Shown in pieces: positions 1-6,447 of a DNA stretch of 18,127 nt (positions are counted from its first letter, which is position 1; each line of letters opens with the position of its first letter). This stretch comes from Acidobacteriota bacterium (GTDB lineage Bacteria > Acidobacteriota > Thermoanaerobaculia > Multivoradales > UBA5704). Below the pieces are notes generated by a model, which saw only the letters and a list, made by a program, of their open reading frames with translations, did not search any database and was not told the DNA's origin. The position numbers and the translations under genes were made by a program. The stretch lies in the NCBI GenBank assembly GCA_003223675.1, contig QHVW01000214.1, positions 1 to 18,127 on the forward strand, read 5' to 3'.

Positions 1-471
1 GTTGAAGTGGACCGGGATGCCGGCGTCGTAGACGTCGAAGCCGTGGCTCATCCCGGTGTCGGGGCGCAACACGTAGGCCGAGACGGCGGCGCCGGTCGCA
101 TAGCCCGCGCCGCGCAGCACCGCCGGCAGGTTGGGGAGCCGGCCGCCGTCGTACTTGTAGCCGACGTTGTCGCGCACCCCGTGCTCGGTGGGGAGGCGGC
201 CGGTGAGCATCGAGAGGTGCGAAGGGAGGGTCAGCGGCGTGTGGCTGTAGGCCCGCTCGAAGAGGATGGCGTCCTTCCGGAAGGCGTCGAGGGCCGGCGT
301 CTCCACCTGCCGGTAGCCGTAGGCCGGCAGGTGGTCCGAGCGCAGGGTGTCGATCGAGATCAGGACCACCGGGGCTTTGGGAAAGGTCCCCACAGGGCCG
401 CCGGCCTCACCGCCCTGGCGGCAGGCCGCTAACAGAGGGAGCAGGAGGAGGAAGCGCCGCAATCTCGTCAT
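1..471 (-). CDS. Sulfatase/alkaline-phosphatase-superfamily lipoprotein, N-terminal part (runs off left edge)
   Basis: The first 157 codons of a minus-strand gene are present; the C-terminus lies outside the window. The product begins with a lipoprotein signal whose lipobox LAAC ends at Cys17, so it is probably anchored in a membrane facing the periplasm. A sulfatase-type hydrolase fold follows: the metal-binding strand VVLISIDTLRSDH (Asp41), then TPLTLPSHLSMLTG, the position of the sulfatase active-site signature. That signature is normally C/S-x-P-S-R; here it reads T-L-P-S-H (residues 81-85), so there is no cysteine or serine to convert to formylglycine. This makes a classical sulfate-ester hydrolase less likely than a phosphatase- or phosphodiesterase-like enzyme with a threonine nucleophile. 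Related proteins often carry C-terminal TPRs, which cannot be seen here. The ATG was chosen for the signal peptide; no clear Shine-Dalgarno precedes it. The substrate is unknown. Confidence 0.85.
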   Translation of the reverse strand, partial: MTRLRRFLLLLPLLAACRQGGEAGGPVGTFPKAPVVLISIDTLRSDHLPAYGYRQVETPALDAFRKDAILFERAYSHTPLTLPSHLSMLTGRLPTEHGVRDNVGYKYDGGRLPNLPAVLRGAGYATGAAVSAYVLRPDTGMSHGFDVYDAGIPVHFN

Positions 472-507
472 CGTGGAAGTGGAAGCCAGCCGGTGAGCCG
501 GGTATGC

Positions 508-535
508 TTGACGTAATTTATCTTTTAATTATAAT
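508..535 (+). promoter_or_regulatory. Strong sigma-70-type promoter for the Cys-rich peptide gene
   Basis: TTGACG (508-513, 5/6 match to the -35 consensus), a 16-bp AT-rich spacer, and a perfect TATAAT (530-535). Transcription would start near 542, giving a leader of about 18 nt that contains the Shine-Dalgarno of the gene at 560. The stretch from about 510 to 540 is almost all A/T in an otherwise GC-rich region. Confidence 0.75.
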
Positions 536-546
536 AGGTTCGCCAG

Positions 547-554
547 AAAGGAGG
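547..554 (+). promoter_or_regulatory. Near-perfect Shine-Dalgarno deciding the GTG start at 560
   Basis: AAAGGAGG lies 5 nt upstream of the GTG at 560-562. It is the strongest ribosome-binding site in the window and fixes both the start and the frame of the Cys-rich peptide. Confidence 0.8.
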
Positions 555-559
555 CCCGT

Positions 560-790
560 GTGAGATCAGAACGAATATGGAAGCTCTGCCTCTGCCTCGT
601 GTTGCTCGTCGTGGTGTCTGTGAGCCATCCACGCATTGCCTCGGCCAGTTGTACTGCCTGTCTGGGGAACAGCCATACGGTCTCCTGCTCGACCTGGGGA
701 GCTACCTGCGACGACGCACAGGCCAGCTTAAAGGCAAACTGCGAATTCCAAGCCACGGACCAGGGGAATTGCGGGACGACTCCTGGCACG
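560..790 (+). CDS. Small secreted cysteine-rich peptide, 3' end disrupted
   Basis: The GTG start is supported by the adjacent Shine-Dalgarno and promoter. Residues 1-29 form a Sec signal peptide: a basic start, a Leu/Val-rich core and an ASA cleavage site. The mature part carries six cysteines within about 41 residues, at positions 31, 34, 43, 50, 61 and 71 (spacing C-x2-C-x8-C-x6-C-x10-C-x9-C). This suggests a disulfide-bonded exported peptide; I do not recognise a named family. Codons here are less GC-rich (TTA, AAT, CAA, GAA) than in the neighbours. After Cys71 (codon 770-772) the cysteine pattern stops and composition becomes very GC-rich. The frame then stays open to 2002, antisense to the TPR gene, so no genuine stop codon can be assigned. 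The end given marks where peptide-like sequence fades. It is most likely a truncated gene whose 5' half still looks expressible. Confidence 0.6.
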
Positions 791-847
791 GCAGCCGGCG
801 CTCAGGGCCAGGGCGACCGTGAGCGCCAGGAGCGGAGAGCGTCGCAT
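728..847 (-). pseudogene. Truncated lipoprotein gene start (39-codon remnant)
   Basis: On the minus strand, 24 bp after the stop of the TPR gene, an ATG at 847 opens a reading frame whose first 19 residues are a textbook lipoprotein signal: MRRS, a hydrophobic ALTVALAL core, then SAGC with the lipid cysteine at residue 19. A few codons beyond the cysteine the frame passes into sequence that is antisense to the Cys-rich peptide gene and stops at 728. In position and direction it looks like the next gene of the TPR operon, with everything after its signal peptide removed. No Shine-Dalgarno is obvious. Its original function cannot be told; sulfatase-like or TPR lipoproteins would fit the neighbourhood. 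A chance signal-like frame remains possible. Confidence 0.45.
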
Positions 848-871
848 GAACGGGGAGAGCCGGCGCCGGAG

Positions 872-1867
872 CTACTTCAGCTCCTTGAGGAAGTCCTTGG
901 CGTCCTTGGCGAACTTGCTGTTGGGGTCGAGCTCGAGAAGCTTGGTGAGATCCGCCTTGGCCGGCGCGTTCTGCCCCTTGTTGAGGTAGACCATCGCCCG
1001 GTAGTAGTAGGCGTCCGCCAGGCTCGGGTTGCCGGTGATCACCTCGTTGAACTCCTTCAGGGCGGCGTCCATCTTCCCCTCGTTGAACGCCTTGATGCCG
1101 ACGTTGAGCCCGATGGCGGGATCGATCTTGGTCCCCTGGGGGAGCTTGGCCATGTAGGTCTTGGCCTCCTCCTCCCGGCCCGCCGCCGCCAGCAGGTTGA
1201 CGAGGATCTGCAGGGTGTCGGGGTCGTTGGGCGCCAGCTCCAGCGCCTTCTTGAGGGTGTCGATCGCCGCGTTGGTGTTGCCCTCCTTGTAGTAGGAGTC
1301 GGCGATGGCGCGGTAGATGGCGGGGTGGAGGCTCTTGTCCTCCACCTTGCTCATCCCCTCCTCATAGGCGGCGCGCGCCTCGGCGTACTTGCCCTGGGCG
1401 AGCAGGGCGTTGGCCTTCTCCAGCGCCGCCTTGGCCTGGGCCCCGGCGCTGGGCCCCTGGGCGGCCTGGGCGGCCTGGATCTGCTCCTGCGAGGGCTTCC
1501 TGAGGGTGATGTTGACGGGCTGGACGGGGCCGATCGGGTGCTCCTCGACGCCGATCCGGCCTTCGGAATCCACGTAGCCCTCTTTCTGGATCAGGATCCC
1601 CCAGGGGCCGTTGGCGAGGCCGAGGATGGCCCACTTGCCGTTCTTGTCGGTGGTCAGGGGCTTGGGGCCGTCGGCCTTGGGATCGACCGGGCCGGTCCCC
1701 TTGCGCAGGGTGATGGTGGCGCCCTGGATGGGCTTGCCGGCCTCGTCCCGGATCAAACCCTGGAGTCTGCCCTGGCCCGCCCACGACTGACCCCAGACGG
1801 GGACGCTGGCGGCCGCCGCCAGCAGGACCATCAAAAAGACAACCGGTTTGGCACTGCGAGGAAGCAT
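872..1867 (-). CDS. Exported carboxypeptidase-regulatory-like/TPR protein
   Basis: 331 aa. The signal peptide spans residues 1-26 (cleavage near VWG|QSW). Residues about 33-123 resemble a carboxypeptidase regulatory-like (CarboxypepD_reg) beta-sandwich, with GRLQGLIRDEAGKPIQGATITL and a later TTDKNGKWAILGL turn. A Gln/Ala-rich linker follows, then about five TPR-type helical repeats (145-331; for example the ALELAPNDPDTLQ and LLELDPNSKFAKDA segments). The start at 1867 is preferred over an upstream in-frame ATG at 1894 because AAAAAGGAGA lies directly before it. The protein is probably a periplasmic scaffold. It shares its N-terminal domain type with the TonB receptor just upstream, which hints at a joint envelope role. 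A terminator separates the two genes, so it may have its own promoter or depend on read-through. Its exact function is unknown. Confidence 0.85.
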   Translation of the reverse strand: MLPRSAKPVVFLMVLLAAAASVPVWGQSWAGQGRLQGLIRDEAGKPIQGATITLRKGTGPVDPKADGPKPLTTDKNGKWAILGLANGPWGILIQKEGYVDSEGRIGVEEHPIGPVQPVNITLRKPSQEQIQAAQAAQGPSAGAQAKAALEKANALLAQGKYAEARAAYEEGMSKVEDKSLHPAIYRAIADSYYKEGNTNAAIDTLKKALELAPNDPDTLQILVNLLAAAGREEEAKTYMAKLPQGTKIDPAIGLNVGIKAFNEGKMDAALKEFNEVITGNPSLADAYYYRAMVYLNKGQNAPAKADLTKLLELDPNSKFAKDAKDFLKELK

Positions 1868-1945
1868 GCTCTGTCTCCTTTTTGGTTTTCGCACCCCGGG
1901 GGATGCAAACCGCGTGCGCGGGGAAGCATATTCCGAACGGCGGGC

Positions 1946-1979
1946 AAAAAAAACCGCCGGGGGGCGAGCCCCCCGGCGG
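1946..1979 (-). terminator. Rho-independent terminator after the TonB receptor gene
   Basis: Read on the minus strand, an 11-bp perfect GC stem (CCGCCGGGGGG paired with CCCCCCGGCGG, arms 1954-1964 and 1969-1979) with a 4-nt loop is followed directly by eight T residues (A-run 1946-1953 on the plus strand). It starts 34 bp downstream of the receptor stop codon and is clearly directional for minus-strand transcription. Confidence 0.9.
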
Positions 1980-2012
1980 CGGTGCTGCTGCTGGAGCGGT
2001 GAGCGGCCGGTT

Positions 2013-4976
2013 TTACCGGAAGCTCACGCGGGCGCCGACGCGGAAGATCCGCGGGCTGGTGATCTCACGAACGTAGTTCGTGGTGCCGATCGCCACCCGG
2101 TGCTGGCGCTGCAGGACGTACGCTTCGTTGAAGACGTTGAAGCAGTCCACGCCCAGGGTGAGGCCGAAGTCGCTGAAGGTGAACTCCTTCTCCACGCGAG
2201 CATCGACGATGTTGATGTTGTCGAGCCGGAAGGAATCCGGCCGGTCGGTGACGGCCACGAACGTGGCGGCGCTGTTCTCGTTCCCCGGCAGGGTGACCCG
2301 CCGGAAGTACGGGATGGGATAGCCCTGGCGGCCGGTGAGGTTCAACGCGACGTTGAAGCCCCACGGATGGTCAGGAGCGATCTGGTACAGGCCGTTCAGG
2401 CTGTAGGCCCACTTGCTGTTGATGTAGACGCCGCCCTTGGAGCCCGAGCCGGTGCCCGAGCCCTGGAGGACGGCATCCCCTTCCCGGTTGCCGCCGCCGA
2501 TCGGCGGGGTCGGGTCGGTGACGTCGCTCTGCGGAACCTTGCTCCACGTCCAGTCGGAGTAGCTCACGTTGCCGCGGAGCATCCAGCGGTTGGCGAGACG
2601 CTTGTTGAAGACGAGCGAAGCGCCCTTGTACTCCTGCTGCCGGCCGCTGTTGTAGAGGTACGTGCCGCCACGGGTGCTGAGGCCGTTGCGGAGGAACCAG
2701 ACGTCAGCCCGGTAGGGCTGGCCGTTCGGCAGGGTGCCGGTGGGGCAGGGGTTGTAGCCCGGGGTGCCGCACTCGACGTAGTCGGACCGCCGGTCCGGCC
2801 GGCCGACCGAGGTCATGTTCGCCAGCGAGAAGGCATCCGGGCTGTCGAACACCAGGCGGCGGGTCGCCAGGATGTCGTTGATCTTGCGGTAGGTCAGGTT
2901 GAGACCGACCACGAACTCCGGCAGCAGGGCGTGCTCGACACCGAGGAGCAGCTCGTCGGTCGTGGGGGCCGACAGGTTCGGGTTGAGCGCGTTGGACTGC
3001 AGGAGGCCACCGGTGTAGGGGTTGACGTTCGAGCTGTAGAACAGCGGACCGCCCGGCAGGTCGATGATGTCAGCCGCGGTGAAGTTCGGGCCGCGGCTGC
3101 GGGTATAGAAATACGCGTAACCCTGGGCACCCAGGGGGTTGAGCTGCGAGGCGGTCGCAGCGCCCAACTGGTCCGCGAACCGCGAGTAGCTGGCCCGCAG
3201 CAGGGTCTTGCGCTCGGCGCCGAGGGCATAGGTGAGCCCCAGGCGCGGGGTGACGTCCGTCCAGTCGAACCCGATATCGCTCTGGCCGACGGAGACCGCC
3301 GGCAGGAGGGACGGGAGCACGCGGTTGGCCGGCAGCGAGCGGGCGAGGTTCTCACCCGTCTGCTTGTCGTACCGGATGCCGATGTTGGCGGTGAGGTTGC
3401 CCACCGTCAGGGTGTCCTGGCCGTATACGCTGGTGTACTTGTTGCGCACCGACGGGCCGGCGTCACGCTGCAGGGCGACGACGTTGAAGGCCGCTCCGAA
3501 CAGCGAGGCGTCGTAGATCAGGCCCGCGCCGCCCCAGCGGGACAGCGAGGTCACGTCGGCCTGGCGGTAGCCGGCGCCGAACTTCAGCTCGTGGGAGAGG
3601 CTCCCCGTGTTGAAGAAGTCGGAGGCGTCGGCCTTGTACTGCTTCTGGGGCCGATCGGTCTGGGCCAGCAGGAAGGTGTTGTGCCAGATCTGCTGGGCGT
3701 CCCAGTAGGGGGTGGCCGCCAGCCCGCCCTCGGGGACGAGCTCGAAGCCGCCGTTGACGACCGAGTAGAGGCCGGTGAGGTAGAAGTTCGAGCTGAAGAT
3801 GTGGGTGTCCTCGACCTTGTACGCGGTCGGCTTGGAGCCGAAGTGGCCCTGGTCCCAGGTGGTCTCCTGAGGACGCGTCGGGCCGGCGTTACGGCCGATC
3901 TTGGTCTTCTCGCTGTTGAAGTAGAACAGCGTCGCCGAGTTGCTCGGCAGGATCTGCGCGTTCAGCTTGACGTTCTCGGTCTTGAGATCGGTCTTGTCGC
4001 TGACGTCGGCGATGGTCAGCAGGTGGACCTTCTGGCGGCCGTAGGAGCCCCAGATCCACAGGCGGTCCTTGATGATCGGGCCGCCCACCTCCGCACCGTA
4101 GTCACTGACGTCGACGATGCGGTTGCCCTGCTTGAACACCTGCTGCGTGGGGGCGAAGTCGACGCCGCCGGTGTTGGTCGACGCCTGCCAGCTCTTGGTG
4201 TCGTAGTAGTACCGGCCGGAGCCGCGCCACTCGTTGGTGCCGCGCTTCGTCACCATGTTCAGCACGACGCCGCCGGTGGCGATGGTGGTGTCCGAGCCGC
4301 CCGTGGTGACCTGCATCTCTTCGAACGCGTCGAAGTCGTAGTAGGCGGGGGAGGAGCCGAGGGCCGCCATGTCAGTGATCACCACGCCGTCCACGGACCA
4401 GACGGCCTGATCGCCGCCCGAGCCGGGGCCAACGTACTGAGACTGCTGGCCGCTCTCGTTGCCGCCCACGTTGATGCGGTCGGTGAGCACGCCCGGAGTC
4501 GACTGGAGAACTGCCCAGGGATCACGCGACGTCGGGATCTTCTCGAGCTCGGTCTGGCTGACCGTGGCACCGGTGGAAATCCGGCGCTCGTCCAGCAGCG
4601 GGCTCTCCGCCGTGACGGTGATGACGTCCTCGACGGCGGGCGACAGCTTCACCTCGATCGTGGTGTTGCGGCCGATGTTGATCACGATGTTCGGATAATC
4701 GATGGTCGAGAAGCCCTCCAGCTCGGCCTTGAGGTCGAAGCTGCCGGGCGGCAGACCCAGGAAACGGAACTGCCCCTGGGCGTTCGTCACCTGGACTTGC
4801 GGGGCGCCCTGCCCTGACAGGGTCACGGTGACCCCAGGGAGCGCCGCCCCCTTGTCGTCTGTGACGGTGCCGTAGAGGTTGCCGGTCTGCAACTGGGCGA
4901 AGGCGGTTCCGCCAACGGCCAGCAGCAACAACGCAGCGACGGCTACGATCCGTCCCCAAAGGTTGATGCTCTTCAT
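2013..4976 (-). CDS. Oar-like TonB-dependent outer-membrane receptor with N-terminal carboxypeptidase-regulatory domain
   Basis: 987 aa. Signal peptide 1-27 (TAFA|QLQ). Residues about 33-112 form a CarboxypepD_reg-like domain (GTVTDDKGAALPGVTVTL, then a GQFRFLGLPPGSFDLKAELEGF segment). DVITVTA at 117-123 resembles a TonB box. A plug domain follows (about 125-245; includes WSVDGVVITDMAALG and GGVVLNMVTKRGTNEWRG), then a long beta-barrel to the C-terminus. The order matches the large receptors common in Acidobacteria and Bacteroidetes. By family, it is gated by TonB-ExbBD energy and imports or exports a bulky ligand across the outer membrane; the substrate is not evident. Two cysteines encoded near 2745-2771 may make a disulfide in an outer loop. 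The start is supported by GGGAGGT 8 nt upstream. It ends in VSFR rather than a terminal aromatic residue, and is followed by an intrinsic terminator, so it is probably transcribed alone. Confidence 0.93.
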   Translation of the reverse strand: MKSINLWGRIVAVAALLLLAVGGTAFAQLQTGNLYGTVTDDKGAALPGVTVTLSGQGAPQVQVTNAQGQFRFLGLPPGSFDLKAELEGFSTIDYPNIVINIGRNTTIEVKLSPAVEDVITVTAESPLLDERRISTGATVSQTELEKIPTSRDPWAVLQSTPGVLTDRINVGGNESGQQSQYVGPGSGGDQAVWSVDGVVITDMAALGSSPAYYDFDAFEEMQVTTGGSDTTIATGGVVLNMVTKRGTNEWRGSGRYYYDTKSWQASTNTGGVDFAPTQQVFKQGNRIVDVSDYGAEVGGPIIKDRLWIWGSYGRQKVHLLTIADVSDKTDLKTENVKLNAQILPSNSATLFYFNSEKTKIGRNAGPTRPQETTWDQGHFGSKPTAYKVEDTHIFSSNFYLTGLYSVVNGGFELVPEGGLAATPYWDAQQIWHNTFLLAQTDRPQKQYKADASDFFNTGSLSHELKFGAGYRQADVTSLSRWGGAGLIYDASLFGAAFNVVALQRDAGPSVRNKYTSVYGQDTLTVGNLTANIGIRYDKQTGENLARSLPANRVLPSLLPAVSVGQSDIGFDWTDVTPRLGLTYALGAERKTLLRASYSRFADQLGAATASQLNPLGAQGYAYFYTRSRGPNFTAADIIDLPGGPLFYSSNVNPYTGGLLQSNALNPNLSAPTTDELLLGVEHALLPEFVVGLNLTYRKINDILATRRLVFDSPDAFSLANMTSVGRPDRRSDYVECGTPGYNPCPTGTLPNGQPYRADVWFLRNGLSTRGGTYLYNSGRQQEYKGASLVFNKRLANRWMLRGNVSYSDWTWSKVPQSDVTDPTPPIGGGNREGDAVLQGSGTGSGSKGGVYINSKWAYSLNGLYQIAPDHPWGFNVALNLTGRQGYPIPYFRRVTLPGNENSAATFVAVTDRPDSFRLDNINIVDARVEKEFTFSDFGLTLGVDCFNVFNEAYVLQRQHRVAIGTTNYVREITSPRIFRVGARVSFR

Positions 4977-4998
4977 TTCAATAAACCTCCCGTTTGGT

Positions 4999-5031
4999 GG
5001 TTGTCAGCCAACCGCGAGAGGTCGCGGTGGC
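4999..5031 (-). promoter_or_regulatory. Hairpin pair in the receptor mRNA leader
   Basis: A 7-bp perfect stem with a GAGG loop on the plus strand (ACCGCGA 5011-5017 with TCGCGGT 5022-5028) extends by three more pairs (5007-5009 with 5029-5031) past a bulged A at 5010. A second, smaller stem (GGTTG 4999-5003 with CAACC 5009-5013) shares bases with the first, so the two exclude each other. The second ends 7 nt from the Shine-Dalgarno (4985-4991). There is no T-run, so this is not a terminator. A translational or stability role is only an inference. Confidence 0.35.
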
Positions 5032-5124
5032 CAGGCAAAACAGAGTCTGCTCAGTGCTACTGGTGCGGTGCCGAGCAACACCCCCCTTCTGTCGGAGACC
5101 GTGATGAAAGTTTGGCAGAGGCGA

Positions 5125-5154
5125 ACTCTACCCAACTATCCAGGTCTGGGTCAA
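5125..5154 (-). promoter_or_regulatory. Sigma-70-like promoter for the TonB receptor gene
   Basis: On the minus strand: TTGACC (5149-5154, 5/6), an 18-bp spacer, TAGAGT (5125-5130, 4/6). Transcription would start near 5118, leaving a leader of about 140 nt before the receptor ATG at 4976. Confidence 0.5.
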
Positions 5155-5250
5155 GCAAGGGGGGTGCCATTGGAATGGGAAGCGCGATTGCATCTATAAA
5201 CCTTTGGAAATGAATGAGTTGTCTTGTCATCCCATGTATCGTGAAACGCT

Positions 5251-5281
5251 GATTCAGGGGCCGGATTCAGAGTCTTGAATC
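5251..5281. repeat. GATTCA direct/inverted repeat cluster, possible operator
   Basis: GATTCA occurs at 5251-5256 and 5264-5269, and its inverse TGAATC at 5276-5281, so three half-sites are spaced 12-13 bp apart. The last two form an 18-bp inverted repeat with a 6-bp centre. The cluster lies about 50-80 bp upstream of the extended -10 at 5327, a usual place for a regulator to bind. Six-base words can recur by chance. Confidence 0.3.
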
Positions 5282-5326
5282 GCGCGCGATCCAAAATCTT
5301 GAAGGCGCTCTCCCCGCAAGGTTCCC

Positions 5327-5335
5327 TGCTATATT
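5327..5335 (+). promoter_or_regulatory. Extended -10 promoter, probable leaderless start
   Basis: TGCTATATT matches the extended -10 form TGN-TATAAT with one mismatch. There is no good -35. A start site 6-8 nt downstream falls at 5341-5344, on or next to the ATG at 5344, and no Shine-Dalgarno precedes that ATG. Together these suggest a leaderless mRNA. Confidence 0.45.
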
Positions 5336-5343
5336 GGTCAGCG

Positions 5344-6447
5344 ATGACACGCAGCGCCGTCCGTCTCCTGCTCCTCGCCTCCTCCCTCTCCCTGGGCTGC
5401 GCCGACTACAAGCCGCTCGACACCGCCGCCTATCTGCGCCAGCAGTACGCCAAGGAGGTCGGCCCCCAGGCCGCCTCCCGGGTGGAGGTCCCCTTCGAGC
5501 TGGACGCCGACATCCGCGGCTCGCTCAAGACCCTGCCGCCGCTCGCCAGCGAGCTGCGGCGGATCAACCAGGTCAACGACTTCATCTTCGACGGCCTGCA
5601 CCTGCAGTACAACCTGGCGCCGACCAAGAACGCGATCGACACCTACCGCACCCGCTCGGGCAACTGCCTCTCCTTCGTCAACCTGTTCGTGGGGGTGGCG
5701 CGGGAGCTCGGGCTCACGCCCTACTACGTGGAGGTGACCGACCTCCAGAAGTGGAACCACCGCGACGGCATGGTGGTCAGCCAGGGGCACATCGTGGCCG
5801 GCATGTACCTCGACGGCGTGCTGCGCACCTTCGACTTCCTCCCCTACCGCCAGAAGGCCTACCGGGAATTCAAACCGATCGACGACCTGACGGCGGCGGC
5901 GCACTACTACAACAACCTGGGCGCCGAGGCCCTGCTCGGCGGCAACCTCGAGCGCGCCCGCGAGCTGATCACCACCGCCACCCGCATCGCTCCCCGTTTC
6001 GACAAGGCGATCAACAACCTGGGGGTCATCCAGGCGCGCCTGGGCGACCCCGCCAAGGCGCTCGAGACCTACCAGCGGGGGCTCGCGATCAGCCCGGAGA
6101 GCTCGACGATCCTGGTCAACATGGCCCACGCCCTCCAGCAGCTCGGCCGCTCCCAGGAGGCCGACCAGACGCTGGCCAGGGTGGAGGCGGAGAACACCAC
6201 CAACCCGTTCTTCTTCATCTACGAAGGGGAGGTCGCCCTCGGCCGCGGCGAGACCGACAAGGCCCTCGACTACATGGTGCGCGCCCTCCGCCTCGACAGC
6301 GATCTGCCGGAGGTCCACCTGGGGCTGGTCAAGGTCTACCTCGCGCTGGGCGACCTGGAGAAGGCCCGGCACTACCTGGACCGCGCCCTGAAGCTGGACG
6401 CCACCAATCAGGACGCCCTCCAATACGCCCGCCTGTTGGGGAAGTGA
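5344..6447 (+). CDS. Transglutaminase-like/TPR lipoprotein
   Basis: 367 aa. The start at 5344 was chosen because it gives a clean lipoprotein signal (RLLLLASSLSLGC, lipid cysteine 19); the frame is open further upstream (5275) but that extension is not signal-like. Residues about 70-170 form a transglutaminase/papain-like module: RTRSGNCLSFVNLFVGVARELG with candidate nucleophile Cys108, then SQGHIVAGM with His149 and RTFDF with Asp164, a complete Cys-His-Asp set in the expected order. Residues about 185-367 are a run of TPRs (for example AINNLGVIQARLGDPAKALE). By family such proteins may act as cysteine peptidases, cross-linkers or amidases in the envelope; the substrate is unknown. It overlaps the next gene by 4 bp, so the two are likely translated together. 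Confidence 0.85.
   Translation: MTRSAVRLLLLASSLSLGCADYKPLDTAAYLRQQYAKEVGPQAASRVEVPFELDADIRGSLKTLPPLASELRRINQVNDFIFDGLHLQYNLAPTKNAIDTYRTRSGNCLSFVNLFVGVARELGLTPYYVEVTDLQKWNHRDGMVVSQGHIVAGMYLDGVLRTFDFLPYRQKAYREFKPIDDLTAAAHYYNNLGAEALLGGNLERARELITTATRIAPRFDKAINNLGVIQARLGDPAKALETYQRGLAISPESSTILVNMAHALQQLGRSQEADQTLARVEAENTTNPFFFIYEGEVALGRGETDKALDYMVRALRLDSDLPEVHLGLVKVYLALGDLEKARHYLDRALKLDATNQDALQYARLLGK

Larger units (their letters stand above)
4977..5343. other. 367-bp divergent intergenic region
   Basis: No gene is seen here. It separates the minus-strand receptor from the plus-strand lipoprotein operon. It holds the receptor Shine-Dalgarno, the leader hairpins and the receptor promoter on the minus strand. 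On the plus strand it holds GATTCA-type repeats (5251-5281) and an extended -10 element (5327-5335). Composition is clearly less GC-rich than in the genes. Short open frames here (for example from 5001) lack a signal, a ribosome site or any protein-like pattern. Confidence 0.7.

Noticed and set aside
528..533. Minus-strand TATAAT as promoter for the sulfatase gene
   Set aside because: The hexamer exists because the AT-rich stretch is near-palindromic, but no -35-like sequence lies 16-18 bp upstream on that strand.
790..2002. Plus-strand open frame continuing the Cys-rich peptide to 480 codons
   Set aside because: Beyond about 790 it is antisense to the TPR gene, is Leu/Gly/Val/Arg-rich without domain pattern, and reflects the GC-rich codon structure of the opposite strand.
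1848..4817. 989-codon plus-strand open frame
   Set aside because: It is antisense to the TonB receptor, whose signal peptide, regulatory domain, plug and barrel are clear. The plus frame has no signal, domain or ribosome site.
5334..6443. Upstream extension of the DUF3179 frame to 843 codons
   Set aside because: This part overlaps the lipoprotein gene in another frame and is Pro/Arg/Gly-rich low complexity. The GTG at 6444 gives a proper signal peptide.
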